DNA of 64,000 nt from positions 213,093,047-213,157,046 of the forward strand of contig VDFB02358134.1 of assembly GCA_007258455.2 (NCBI GenBank). The letters are read 5' to 3'. The DNA comes from Sequoia sempervirens (lineage: Eukaryota > Streptophyta > Pinopsida > Cupressales > Cupressaceae). The position numbers and the translations under genes are program-made. Positions 46,488-57,555 of the stretch are shown piece after piece (within the stretch, counting starts at the first letter, position 1; every line of letters starts with the position of its first letter). The notes beneath the pieces were generated by a model, which was given only the letters and a program-made list of their open reading frames with translations, was not told the origin of the DNA and searched no databases.

Positions 46488-47692
46488 TCAATCCACCCTT
46501 GGATTGAGCAAGTTGAGATCAATGCCCAACTTCTTGAACTTTGATTCCTTGATCCACATTACATCAGCATCAGGTTGACCATGTCTTTTAATCAAATGTT
46601 CTTTGTATTCTTTGGTTCTAGTCCTCTTATAGACCCTAGTATCCAGTACACTGTCAGCTTGTTTGACTGTAGCAGAGGGCAGTTTGAGTTCGTCCACATC
46701 TTGGATGACTTCATGGAGGGTCTGATCCATGTTTGGTGGTGGTCCTTTGTAATGAACTAGATCTGCAATGTTAAAAATAGGGGACAGTCCATTGTCATCT
46801 GGTAACTGCACCTTGAAAGCATTGTTTCCATATTTCTCTAAGATAGGACATGGACCTATCCTCTTCATTTGCAACTTATGAGGGACTCCTTTCTGTAGTC
46901 TAGACTTGTTTAAATGCACCATCACCAAATCTCTGACATGGAATTGTACTTCTCTTCTATGCTCATCCACCTTGGTCTTATACTTCATGGTATTTTCTGC
47001 CAATGTCTTTCTGACTATATCATGAATCTCCTGCATTACATAGGAAAAATCATCAGCATAACCAATTCCCTTGACTCCATCCTTCAAGTCTCTCAGCTCA
47101 TAGACACCTCGAGGATGTGATCCATAGAAAATTTCAAAGGGACTCTTCCCTGTTGATCTGTTGACAGTATCATTATAGGCATATTCAGCTTGCCCAATCA
47201 ACTGATCCCATTGTTGACCATACTCCTTGGTCAAGCATCTTAATAGATTTCCAATTGTTCTATTTACAACTTTGGTCTGACCATCAGTTTGGGGATGGTA
47301 TGCAGATCCAAAAGATAGATTAGTGCCCAATCTTTGCCAAAGAGTCTTCCAAAAATGACTCATGAACTTAGTGTCTCTGTCTGATACAATGCTGATTGGT
47401 AATCCATGAATCCTTACTATCTCTTTGAAGAAAAGAGAAGCTATTTGACTGGCATCATTGGTTGTTTTACATGGCAAAAAGTGAGCAATTTTGTTGAATC
47501 TATCCACAACCACATAAACATTGACCATGCCTTGTCTGTCTTGGGTAACCCAACTAGAAAATCCATACTCAAACATTCCCATGTCCTAGTAGGCATAGGC
47601 AGTGGTTGGTATAGGCCTGCATTTGAAGAAGTACCCTTGGCCTTTTGACACACCATACAACTCTCCACATACCTCCTAACATCTAGGTTCAT
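46488..47692 (-). pseudogene. pol: Element Y integrase with chromodomain-like tail
   Basis: The zinc-binding HHCC region begins further upstream (HNGALSGHFGIT near 47740) and continues as YYWPRMNLDVRRYVESCMVC. A frameshift near 47545 joins SMDFLVGLPKT to the open 364-residue stretch. The core has Asp in SMDFL and Asp in IVSDRDTKF, but the third catalytic residue, Glu in the family's QTDGQT-E-VVNR, is Lys here (47271-47273). The end, RVYKRTRTKEYKEHLIKRHG then QPDADVMWIKESKFKKLG, is a degenerate chromodomain, which in active relatives binds histone marks and guides insertion. Confidence 0.9.
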
Positions 47693-47731
47693 CCTTGGCC
47701 AATAGTAAAACCTTTGAACAAGTTCTTGAGT

Positions 47732-48694
47732 CTATGTGATCCCAAAGTGACCACTTAATGCACCATTATGCTTTTCTTGTATCAAATTCTCTCTAATGGA
47801 ACCTCTAGGAACACATAGTTGATTGCCTTTAAACAAAAGATCACTTTGCAAAGTATATTCAACATATTTACTATGAAAATGATTCTTGTATTCAGCACAT
47901 ACCTTATAGATGTCTGCAAAATATTCATCATCTGCATATAGATCCTTGAAATGATCTATTCCCATGCTCTTCAACTGAATCTCTTGAATGGTGAGGAATC
48001 TTCTACTCAAGGCATTTGCTACCTTGTTGAGAACTCCTTTCTTGTGCTTGATATTGAAGGTGTAAACTTGCAGGTACTCCACCCATTTCATGTGTCTGTG
48101 ATTCAACTTCTCTTGTGAATTTAGGAAACTAAGTGTTTGGTTGTTTGAATACACTATGAATTCCTTGGGAAGCAAGTAGTGTCTCCATTTCCTTAAAGCC
48201 TAGACCAATGCATACATCTCAAGGTCATAAGAAGAATACTTCTTCTTGGCTTCACTTAGCTTCTCTAAATGAAAAGCCACCGGTCTGCCCTCTTGATTGA
48301 GAACAACTCCAATAGCCACATTGCTTGCATCACACTCTATAGTGAATAGCTTTTCAAAGCTTGGCAACACCAAAACAGGTTGGGTAGCTATCTTTTCTTT
48401 CAACAACTCAAAACTTTTGTTAGCTTGCTCATTCCACACAAACTTAGTCTTCATTCCTCCTTTAATGGTATCCAACATAGGAGCACAAATAGCACTAAAC
48501 TATCTTATGAACTTCCTATAGTACTGAGAAAGACCATGGAAGCTTCTTACCTTTGTTGTTGTCTTTGGAGTAGGCCAATTGAGGATGGCTTCCACTTTGT
48601 TGCTGTCCATCTTCAAGTTGCCATGTGATAGCACAAATCCAAGGTACACTAGCTCTGTTTTGATGAACTCACACTTTTCCAAATTGATCATCAA
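47732..48694 (-). pseudogene. pol: Element Y RT thumb and RNase H
   Basis: LEKCEFIKTELVYLGFVLSH marks the end of RT, then the Ty3-type RNase [21 protein letters not shown] with the first Asp, [12 protein letters not shown] with the Glu, followed by a stop at about 48200. The next catalytic positions are changed: VYSNNQTLSF where the family has D in (T/S)-D-xQ, and KVANALSRR where it has KVADALSRR. Both Asp-to-Asn changes disable metal binding. A frameshift separates this part from RT proper at about 48690. Confidence 0.88.
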
Positions 48695-49197
48695 CTTCTC
48701 CTCCTATAGCTTTGGAAAACCAACTCTATTTGTTTGAGGTGCTCCTCTCTTGTTTTGCTAAATATCAGTATATCATCAAGATACACCACTACAAATTTGC
48801 CGATGTATTCTTTGAGGATCTCATTCATGAGTCTCATGAATGTGGAGGGGGCATTAGACAATCCAAATGGCATTACCAGCCACTCATAAAGACCCTCATT
48901 AGTTTTGAAGGATTTTTTCCACTCATCTCCCTCATGTATCCTAATTTGGTGATAACCACTCTTTAAATCTATCTTGGTATAGTACCTAGCTTCACCTAGA
49001 CAATCCATGAGATCTTCAATCCTGGGGATAGGGAACCTATACCTGATGGTTATCTTATTTATGGCCTTGGAATCAGTACAAAGCCTCCATTCTCCTCCCT
49101 TTTTAGGTGCTAAGATAGTGGGTACTGCACATGGACTGATACTTTTCCTAATGAGACCTTGGTTGAGGAGTTCTTCAATTTGCTTAGATTTCCTCAT
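48691..49197 (-). pseudogene. pol: Element Y reverse transcriptase
   Basis: Gypsy RT palm and fingers: [56 protein letters not shown] with the first catalytic Asp, [20 protein letters not shown], and [12 protein letters not shown] with the intact YLDD box. The catalytic centre is preserved, but one-base indels at both ends (near 49190 and 48695) shift it out of frame with gag-protease and RNase H. Confidence 0.92.
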
Positions 49198-51142
49198 TTT
49201 GTTGAGGAGTCATCTTGTATGCTGCTTTATTTGGTAGGGTAGCCCCTAGTATCAAGTCTATCCTATGACTTATGGCTCTCTTAGGGGGTAATGTTGCTAG
49301 TTTTCCACTGCTTACAATGCCTTCATAGGTCTGCAACATTTTCTGTATCTCCTTATGTAACTCTAGTTTTTCAGCTTCTTTCTCATTGCTTACCTCCCTT
49401 GGCCTTAACATCACTGCATAGCCAACTCCTTCTCCTTCTTCCAAGGCTTCTAGGAACTCTTTTTCACCAACCATGAGTAGTTTAGGACCTGCTGTCTGCA
49501 CCTCTGTATCTTCTAGCAAAGACTGAATTTTGAAGGTTTCCTTATCTTTCTTGAAGGTATAGGAATTCTTTGCTCCATCATGCACAGCTTGGCGATCAAA
49601 TTGCCATGGTCTACCTAGGAGCAAGTGGCATGCATCCATAGGTAATACATCACACAAGACTTTGTCCTTGTACCTACCAATTGAGAACTCCACCCATGCT
49701 TGTTCATTCACTAGGACATGTTGACCTTTATTGAGCCATGTGACCTTGTAAGGATTGGTGTGGGGTATCCTTGTCAACTTCAACTTGTTGACTACCTCCT
49801 CTGACACAATATTGTCAGTAGATCCTGAGTCAATGATGACTCTACACACTTTCCCCATCATCTTGCATTTTATCCTAAACAGGGACCTCCTTTGGCTTGG
49901 CTCTTCTTTAACCAGTTCCTTGATCAAAGTTCTCATCATGAGGTTCTCACCTTCCTCTGAATTCAATGGTACTTCAGGATGTTTATTTGCTGCAGCTGTC
50001 TCATCATGAACCAGGTTAGTTCTCTTGTCACCTCCATGTGAGGTACCACCTTTCTCTGGACATCTATAGGCTGGGTGTCCCATCTGATTGCAGTGGTAGC
50101 ATTTCATGTTGGTAAAGTAGTTACTTCTTCCTTGTCCACCACTTCTTCCTCTAGAGCTAGGGCCTCTTCCTCTAACACCTCTACTAGAGCTTCCTTCTTG
50201 TTGCTCAGAGTATCTGACTTCTCCTTGGGCCCTTGGTTCTGAAATCCTTCCACCATAACCACCTCTTTGTCCTCTGCTATCTTTCCCTTTACCTCTACTT
50301 TTGGGGCTTTGTTCTTGCTTCTTTTTTCCTTTCTCCTCTATCTTTAAGGCCATTTGATAGCATTGGCAGATGGTTTTGAAGTTCACTAGGCTCATGTCTT
50401 CTTGGATAGACCACTTAATCCCATTCAAATACCTTGCTAGCTTGATGCTTTCATCTTCAACCACCTTTGATCTGAGGAAAATTTTTTGAAACTCCTCGGT
50501 GTATGTTTGAACATCCATATATTTTTGCCTAAGATTGTGTCTTCTCCTATGCAACTGAACTTCATAGTCACCAGGTAGATAGGTCTGCCTTATTTTAGTT
50601 ACCATTCCTCTCCATGTAACTATGGAACCCTTGCCTTCTTTCTCTCTTTCAACTTGTACAAATTTCCACCATGTGGGAGCTGCTCCTCTCAACCTTGACT
50701 TGGCCACCTTTAATTTTTGGGCCTCTATTATACCATCACATTCAAAGTGATTTTCAATATTCTCAATCTAGTCCACAACTGAATTAGGGTCCATTTGTCC
50801 ACTGAATAGTGGCACTCCTTCCAAAGCTTTGCCACTTAAGGCCTGCAATGCCTTCAAGAATGGTTCTTCAGCAAGAACAGGGTTAGGTTTTGGAGCTTCC
50901 TCCTCCAAGTCCTCTTCTTTTTCCTTTGCTTCCTGCTCTTCCTTCTATTCTATCTTATCCTTCACTTTGTCTGCCATTTCTTGGACTTCATCCAAGAGCT
51001 TCTCCATTCAAGACAACCTTTCTCTTAGTAGCCGGTTGTCCTCCTCTTGCTCTTCTACCTTCTTAGCTAACTCAACATTAGTCACCATGGTTCTTTCCTC
51101 CTCTGGTGTGTTCTCTCCCACTGACTCAGTGGGCTGCAACAT
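49184..51142 (-). pseudogene. gag: Element Y gag and protease
   Basis: The reading starts at ATG 51142 (MLQPTESVGENTPEEERTMV). A coiled-coil, Glu/Lys-rich N-terminus follows with three nonsense codons before 50708: TGA near 51005, TAG near 50945 and TAG near 50765. The frame then stays open for 507 codons: gag core (APTWWKFVQVEREKEGKG, YTEEFQKIFLRSKVVEDESI), an Arg/Gly-rich stretch, zinc knuckle CYHCNQMGHPAYRC near 50110-50065, and aspartic protease VIIDSGSTDNIVSEEV with the DSG intact near 49830. It runs to 49184, where a one-base shift separates it from RT. Confidence 0.92.
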
Positions 51143-51168
51143 CAATCACAAGCCTTGATCAAACAAAA

Positions 51169-51180
51169 GCTCTGATACCA
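51169..51180 (-). other. Primer binding site of element Y
   Basis: TGGTATCAGAGC on the minus strand, six bases inside the 5' LTR, a perfect match to the tRNA-iMet-type primer site common in plant retrotransposons. Confidence 0.93.
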
Positions 51181-51186
51181 ATATGG

Positions 51187-52810
51187 TGTTTGGTGAACCA
51201 AAGATTGCTTGCACAATCTTTTAGAAGACCTTTTCACTGTCTCCTTCCTGGAACCTGACACCAATGGGTTCTTGTTGGGCTTGGGTGATTAACCAAGTCC
51301 TGCTCCAACTCTTCTCCAAGAGTTTTTCACTTCTGCTTTACCTTGGAAGACCAACACCTCTTTTGAAATTGGTATACTCTGTCTTGGACTTAGAAGAATC
51401 TAAGTACCAACATCACATACAATCTTGAACTATTGCAGGGGAGCTAGAGGTACTGTAAACATTCCTTTCACATCCAATTGGATCCATTTAGGATGGTATT
51501 CAATCTTCACACTACCCGCTTTCAAGAATTTTCCTTGGTGAGGCCTAATTCCTTGTAGCCCTTACTAGTCACCTTTTTGCTTTTCTTGCTTTAACTTGCC
51601 AAACAACCTAGAAAATAAACTTCATTTCCAGGCACCCTTTTTGAGCCTTTAAATGTTTCACAGGGTTCCAGACCTCTGTCTCCTCCGTACAGTAGGTTCC
51701 TACAATCAAGGGTAAAAGGGCTATTAGGCCTAATTCTTAGGGTTTCAATGATCTCCTCCTAATTTCTCACACAAATGGATTGGTTGAAGCTTCAATCCTT
51801 CTGGAATGTGAAGATCCTATCTTACCCTACCTGATACCATGCTTATTCTGTACAGTACTTGTAACCCCTGCCTATATTCTTCACTTTTTACCATCAAACT
51901 CTTAACTGGACTGTCCTAGCTCGCCTAGGGTTTGATTTTAAAAATGCTTGCTTGCCTTCCCATGACTCCTATTGATAAATATTTATAGTTCATTGGCTCC
52001 CATTCCATACCCAACTAATCTTAGGAAGATCCCATGGTCAGAGTTTATGGGGGAGCCATGAAGAGACTAACTGGACTGTACAAACCAGAAAACTCTCTAC
52101 AACCTCAACTTATGAATTCAAAGCCCTAAATCAATTCAAAGCAACTTGATTACCAAATGGAAGATACTCAAAACTATTGTATAAACACAAATCTACTAAG
52201 AAATCAACACTCCTAATTCATCTAATAGCACTGTCACACAAGTACATATGGTATACATAGAAAATGTAGAAAATTCTCTATTCCTTCTAACCAAAAACTT
52301 GATTACAATGCATTGTAACTGCTTGTCTACGAGCCACCCACCTACGTAGATGCCTTTGCAATATTTTAAGGGAAGTTGATCAATCCCATACTCCTAATTT
52401 TTAGGGAATCCAAGACAACTAAGTTGCATGCAACCTAACAATGTTGTCATGCAACTTTGCAACATTCTTGCAACTTTGCCATCATCCTACATCTTAGGAC
52501 CTCAATCTCCTTAATTCCGAGCCAACAACTCCCCTAACTGCCTCTTGGCATCTTCTAACAACTTAGATGTGTTTAGCACACATTTAATGCTTTACATTCC
52601 AACATAAGTTGTCTAAGGCTAATTAAAGCAAAATTTAACAACAATGAGTAAACTAAGATGACTTTAGTCCTAGTGACTAACTTACCACACACAATCAAGA
52701 CCTTCTAAGGTCTAAAGTAAACACACCATTATCCTGACTTGGCTAAGGTCAGGTACAAGCCAAAATTGATAACAGGCAAAATGGAGGTTAGCCTAGGTGC
52801 TCCTGCACCA
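51187..52810 (-). repeat. 5' LTR of element Y
   Basis: 1,624 bp, plus strand TGTTTGGTGAACC to TCCTGCACCA, aligning end to end with 44843-46466. Confidence 0.93.
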
Positions 52811-53967
52811 GAAATCCACACATTTGGAGCTCAGTCCCATTATTTCTGTGAAGAGGAGCCCAACTCCTATATCTCAAGCACCACCTATGGCAAGACAATT
52901 TTCCTTCACACTGGTATTTAATGGGGGCAACCCGTTATTGCTAGCTCAAAATGATGACATCCCAATTGTTACACTTAAAGGGCTTTCATACTTCACTGGT
53001 GAAGAGTAAACCGCCCCTATTGAACATATCACTGGGGTTGTGGCAACCCTATGTTCAGTGTGCAATGTGACAAAAGAGAATGTGGCTATAAGATTGTTGG
53101 CTACTTTGTTGAAGGGGAAAGCTCTTCAGTGGTTCAGAGGGCTTCTGGCCAACTCCATTGCAACATGGGATCAACTTGGTGATGGCCTACACTAGCAGTT
53201 CATGGATAAGTCATATGACCTTTTATTGCTAGAGTAGTTAAGCACCATCAAACAAGCTCCCCATGAAAACATGGTTGATTTCAATTATCGGTTCTAGAGA
53301 ACTTGGGATAGGATCCCTCTGATAGTTAAACCCTCACCCGAGCACGCTTTCTTATTCTTCCTAAAAGCCCTGAATAGCAAAATTTTAGTTATGATATAGT
53401 CCATGGGAGGGTTTACATTGCCAAATGCCTATGATATCACAATAAGGGTAGAAAATTGTCTCATTTAGGTAAGGAAAATAGCCCGAAGACCACCTATGCC
53501 TATTTTCCCTGAAATTTAGCCACCTATCCCTATGAATTTGCCTCATATAGTTGTTGTACCACTAGTCCCAGTGATAGGTTACCAGGCTGTTGCCTAGGAA
53601 AATACCATCCTAAACCAAACCAAAGAAATATAAGAAATAAAGAATATGTTGTAATCCTTCGGTAAAACCTTCAGTAATGAATTTTTGAGCCTTAAGAAGC
53701 AAGTCAACCAAGAACATAGGCCTTACCAAGCTCCTTATCAGCAAAATCAATAGAATAGGCCACCTTTTCAGAATGATTTCCAAAATCAAAAGAGGAATTT
53801 TACTCCCAAGCCTTTTCGGCCCTTTGATCCCAATGTTGTTGGCCCCACAAGGGAACTCATATCATAGAACAACTTGGCTCAAGAACATGATTGGTGCTAC
53901 CTGTGTAATCAACCACACAATCAGGCTGCGTGCATGAGTAGGATGGAGAATCAAGCTCTCATAGTGC
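52811..53967 (+). pseudogene. gag: Element Z gag, main part
   Basis: Continues Z's gag after element Y. Readable parts are FSFTLVFNGGNPLLLAQNDD, LKGLSYFTGEE, then LLATLLKGKALQWFRGLLAN and ATWDQLGDGL (capsid core), KPSPEHAFLFFLKALNSKIL, and a C-terminal zinc-knuckle-like motif WCYLCNQPHNQAACM near 53890-53935, spaced CX2CX3HX4C as in gag copies A and B. At least eight in-frame stops are present. At about 53967 the sequence switches abruptly into Z's 3' LTR. Confidence 0.75.
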
Positions 53968-54253
53968 AGAATCTTCTTTATTTCTTGTCATTGTAAGTTT
54001 GTTTGCAAGGGTTTCATGTGATTCAAGTTGCATTTTGTATTATGTCTTATTAACCTCTATGTAAATCACTTTTTAATTATGTGTTTCTAGGGCGGGATTG
54101 TGAGAATCATAGTTTTTGAGACATTGTTGTGAGTGGAAAATTGTTAGAATCTTCACATTGCTGGTGAATCGCCTTAAGTTTAGGATCTCTATTTTCAGAT
54201 TTTCCTTCTTCCCCTTTTCTCTGAAGGTCTATTAGATTAGGTGATTTATTGGG
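53968..54253 (+). repeat. 3' LTR of element Z, left piece
   Basis: Aligns with 44139-44425 with about 10 percent differences by eye. It is interrupted at 54253 by the 3.17 kb insertion, with TTGGG on its left and CTGGG on its right. Confidence 0.85.
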
Positions 54254-54889
54254 TGTTACCCCAAAATTCAAACTCAAAAAATTTCAAGTTTTTGTGTATT
54301 CCTATGTATCCTCCTTGAACTTGCGAAATCACAAAGACAATTAAATTTGAAAATATATTAAATATGATGGAAAATATTTTTGTAGGTTTGCTCCTAACCT
54401 TGTTGATCCCAATATGAAAATTTTCCATGCTCAAATCTCTCACCGTTTTGCAAAATATCAAGCTTCATTTTTTACCATTCGTGAGCCACAAATTAAGAAA
54501 AAATCTGATTTTTATGTTGCTGGGGGTTAAAATCCTTATGGGTTTTTCTCATGAGTACATTATCATTATTCTTGCCAAATTTTGTACAAAACAAAGCTAG
54601 CAACAGTAAGTTATGGCATTTTTTGTCCAAAAGTAACATGTTTAGTCCAATGGTTCAAATAGAAAATGATTTTGGTTAAAGTTAGAAGTTTCTAAGTAGC
54701 TCCAAGTATTGTATGGTTTTAGGATGAGTCCCATCAATTTTTGGTGTTTTTAAATATGCCCATTTTCTTTGTTGTCGGGTGATTTAAAGGTTAGGAAGCT
54801 GCAAAGTTTCCTGAATCATAGGTTCTAAAGTTCAAGATATCCGTGACTACCTGATTTCTCCTATGAGTATGCCTTCTCTTTGACAAAAA

Positions 54890-55420
54890 TTGTTGAAGTT
54901 TTTGAACCCTCATCTCTGCCGACACCCCTTGAGAAACATGAGTTTGTGTAGGAATAATGGTGATCTTTGGAAAGATTCTTCACAAAATGAGAAGCATATC
55001 AATTGTGCACATGGAGAATATTTCCCTTTTGATGGTTCATATATCGTCAAAGTTACAATCCATGGTCTCATCAGTTCTACTCAATACTCTCACAAATATG
55101 ATTGTGGGAAAATTGCGATGAAATGGTCGTTGTTTCCCGTAAAGAAACATATGATCACTTCTCAAGGAATTACAATGGAAAAGATGAAAATATTCAAACG
55201 GTTTTAATTGATGATGATGGTTGATTTTCTATAGCAGAAGAGAAAGTATGTGATGTTGCTTGTAATGCATCAATACATGATGCAGTATTGCTGATTAAAT
55301 CAATGTCACCGACTAAGTATGTGAATAGATAGATCTCATCTCATGTTGTGAACTATTTGAAAAAATACGTCACAGAGATGTGGTCTCTGAGAATGCTATA
55401 TTCGTGTAGAGACATGAAAC
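54890..55420 (+). pseudogene. Degraded coding-like sequence, unrecognised
   Basis: Two overlapping frames give coding-like peptides: GSYIVKVTIHGLISSTQYSH in one and, in the next, FSIAEEKVCDVACNASIHDA and SHVVNYLKKYVTEMWSL with stops between. I do not recognise a family. It may be more of the captured host gene or of a second gene. Confidence 0.3.
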
Positions 55421-55439
55421 GCTACATGGCAGAGGAAGC

Positions 55440-55762
55440 AAGACAATATTTTATCATACTGATGAACATGATGAGAGAAACATAATATCATGAGGTGAAT
55501 GGCATCTGATGCTTGGCATTTCTCATCTTAGAAATAGAAGAGTTATTTCTAATGGTTTCAACCATCTTGGAAAGGATAAATTGTAGTTGATGTACAATGA
55601 TGGAGATAAAGCATTTGAATATTCAACATCCCTATACATTGATGAGCGGATGAAAATAGCCCTAGATGGAATTGTGATTGCTAGTATAGGGATCAAAAGG
55701 CATATGAAAACATCTTTAGATGGATGCACAATTTTTTAATCAATCACAGTCAGGACTAAAAG

Positions 55763-55829
<67 letters not shown>

Positions 55830-55995
55830 CAAGTCGATGCCTCTAGAATGACAAAGAAAAACTCATTGAAGCACTACATAAAGCAGCTCATGTGGCACTA
55901 GCAATTTTCTCATCAAATGATACAAAGTCTCATATACAACACAATACTTCTACACTATTAAGAAAGGTGGTGTAAAAGTACAGCAATGGGTATAC
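55440..55995 (+). pseudogene. Ribonuclease J C-terminal fragment (captured host gene)
   Basis: Plant RNase J is an organelle-targeted metallo-beta-lactamase/beta-CASP ribonuclease. With frame changes and stops, the sequence reads [18 protein letters not shown] (from about 55506), then LMYNDGDKAF, SLYIDERMKIALDGIVIASI, SITVRTK, and after a TA microsatellite ITSRCL, DKEKLIEALHKAAHVALA, and STLLRKVV followed by KYSNGYT. This is the order of the conserved C-terminal part of plant RNase J. No intron separates these parts over about 490 bp. The N-terminal nuclease domain was not found, so only a fragment is present. Confidence 0.7.
55766..55828. repeat. (AT)n microsatellite inside the RNase J fragment
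   Basis: About 31 AT units exactly where the family codes for a short Lys-Gly/Arg-Ile-Arg-Ile stretch before TSRCL, so the repeat grew within former coding sequence. Confidence 0.95.
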
Positions 55996-56009
55996 TAAAG
56001 TCTCAACTT

Positions 56010-56640
56010 GGGTTGAGTGATGCCATGTTTGTGACTGTTTATGAAATTCTTTGTTGCGACCTGATGTGAACAATCTCATTTTTATGTTGACTCTCATACC
56101 AACCATCCTTTTTCTCCTCTTGGGATTTTTCATCAGTCCTGTAACACCAATTGAGAGGTACAAAGATATAAGAGATTGTTTTGCGGTTCAAAATTATTTA
56201 TGGAATGATTATGCTCTTGGTTATGGTAGCTAGAAAACAATGCATACCTAGTTCAAGGACGTTTCAAGTAGATGAGATTGATCTCATTCCTTTTCCTCTG
56301 GTTCTTGTTAATCACAAAAAAATACTTGGGTGAGAAGTTTGAATTGTTTGTTGGAGACATTGAAATAGAACGAATCCCTCTAAAAGGTGTTCCTAGGTTT
56401 ATTGAAGTGGAATCAATAGAAGTATCTGTCCTGGGTGATACAAAGGAACACATTGAGGTCTAGAAGGCTATTGATTTCAAAAAATTGGGAAATTATTGTG
56501 GCAATTGACTTTCGGTTGTTCACTTTTGTGGTTTTTAGTGGTGGAGATAGTGGGCTTGCTATTATCAACATTTTTTCACAAATTGGAATGTATTGTCGGG
56601 ACCTTTTAAATTTTTTTCAAAATGAGTATACATAATGTTC
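56010..56640 (+). pseudogene. Weak coding-like ORFs in the insertion
   Basis: Overlapping short ORFs include a strongly hydrophobic segment (LIFMLTLIPTILFLLLGFF, near 56075-56130) followed by VTPIERYKDIRDCF, and another frame with KKYLGEKFELFVGDIEIERI. One membrane span is plausible. I do not recognise a protein. They may be chance ORFs. Confidence 0.2.
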
Positions 56641-57425
56641 TAATTTATTAAAAATTATGTATATGAGGAATACGAAAGGTCCTTACTTTAGAAATAAAGA
56701 GTCAATTATAATAACTAAAAAGGCTCATTCGAAAAGAGGAGCCTTTAAAAGGTGAAGAGGCAGGTATTATAAAGGGAATTTTTTTCAGATCTCCCAAGTA
56801 CTTTGAGGCAAGGGAGAATTTGTTGGGAGTTAGTTTTGTTTTCTATGAAGGAAGATAATGAAACATTTTTTTAGAAGGGAATATGATCTTTTGTATAGAA
56901 GGATGGGTATTTGAACCGTTGATTTTATTCATGAAATAAAGAGATGCTTTCTGAGACTTTGTTTTCATATGTGTTTCTTTTCGATTGTAATTCTCCTATG
57001 TTAATTACAATAATTCTTGGGTAAATCCATCTGTCACATTAGATCATAGGTGTGGTTATTCTATGAACTTTGAGTATTGAATATTCACATAACCTGAAAG
57101 AAATTATTGTTATTTTCCTAATCATTCATGGTGGGTATTGAAGGAGTGAACTTTGTGTCATTTTTTTGTACTCTCCTTTAAATATGAATTTATAATCACA
57201 TCTACTTTCATGGTTATGGGTAGGTGTTAGTCATTCCTTTTCGTCTTCCAAGTTAAAAGCATACCCTGCTTTCATTCATTGTAAATCAACCAAAGGTAGT
57301 TGCACCTTGTAAAATAAGCAGAGAGCACTTACAACTATCATTGCAAGTGACTCAACTATTGGTCAAGTTGTCATTGTTGTGGGAAAAAGGAGTATAAACT
57401 GAGGTGATAAATCTATTAACCAACA

Positions 57426-57555
57426 CTGGGGGAACCAACCCACTCTAGAGATTCTCTCTTACTTATAGATTTACCCACAAATCAGAGAGTGTTTCCATGT
57501 TGCAACAGGATAGGCAAGTCTAACTTGGCTAAGGGTGCAATTTTGATTGCGAACA
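57426..57555 (+). repeat. 3' LTR of element Z, right piece
   Basis: Resumes with CTGGGGGAACCAACCCACTC, matching 44420-44549, and ends TTGCGAACA. Element W coding sequence begins directly after. Confidence 0.85.

Larger units (their letters stand above)
44843..52810 (-). mobile_element. Element Y: full-length Ty3/gypsy chromovirus, inactive
   Basis: 7,968 bp on the minus strand with two LTRs of exactly 1,624 bp each, a tRNA-Met primer site, a gag-protease-RT-RNase H-integrase order (gypsy type), a chromodomain-like C-terminus and a polypurine tract. Stops in gag, at least three frameshifts in pol and lost catalytic residues make it inactive. It sits in Z's gag. The bases next to its ends (ATTGG left, GAAAT right) do not form the expected 5 bp duplication. 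Confidence 0.93.
54254..57425. mobile_element. 3.17 kb insertion carrying an RNase J gene fragment
   Basis: Starts TGTTACCCCAAAATTC and ends TTAACCAACA, with a 5 bp near-duplication (TTGGG 54249-54253, CTGGG 57426-57430; Z's other LTR reads CTGGG). TG...CA ends and a 5 bp duplication are typical of LTR retrotransposons, but no terminal repeat longer than about four bases is visible inside. It carries degraded coding sequence of a host ribonuclease J gene and other weak ORFs, so it may be a gene-capturing non-autonomous element. Confidence 0.7.
44550..57555 (+). mobile_element. Element Z: gag-only gypsy-like element with nested insertions
   Basis: Internal region and 3' LTR of a plus-strand element. 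Removing chromovirus Y (44843-52810) and the 3.17 kb insertion (54254-57425) leaves primer site, gag and a 3' LTR that is fused directly to the gag zinc-knuckle region at about 53967. All of pol and the beginning of the 3' LTR have been lost, probably in one deletion. Z itself interrupts the minus-strand protease gene of element W. Confidence 0.7.

Noticed and set aside
46575..47648. Several plus-strand ORFs of 60-80 residues
   Set aside because: They are antisense to the well-supported integrase of element Y.
50829..51158. Plus-strand Ser-rich ORF of 109 residues
   Set aside because: It is the antisense shadow of element Y's Glu/Lys-rich gag N-terminus.
54254..57425. A complete LTR retrotransposon
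   Set aside because: The ends and duplication fit, but no terminal repeats and no gag or pol motifs were found.
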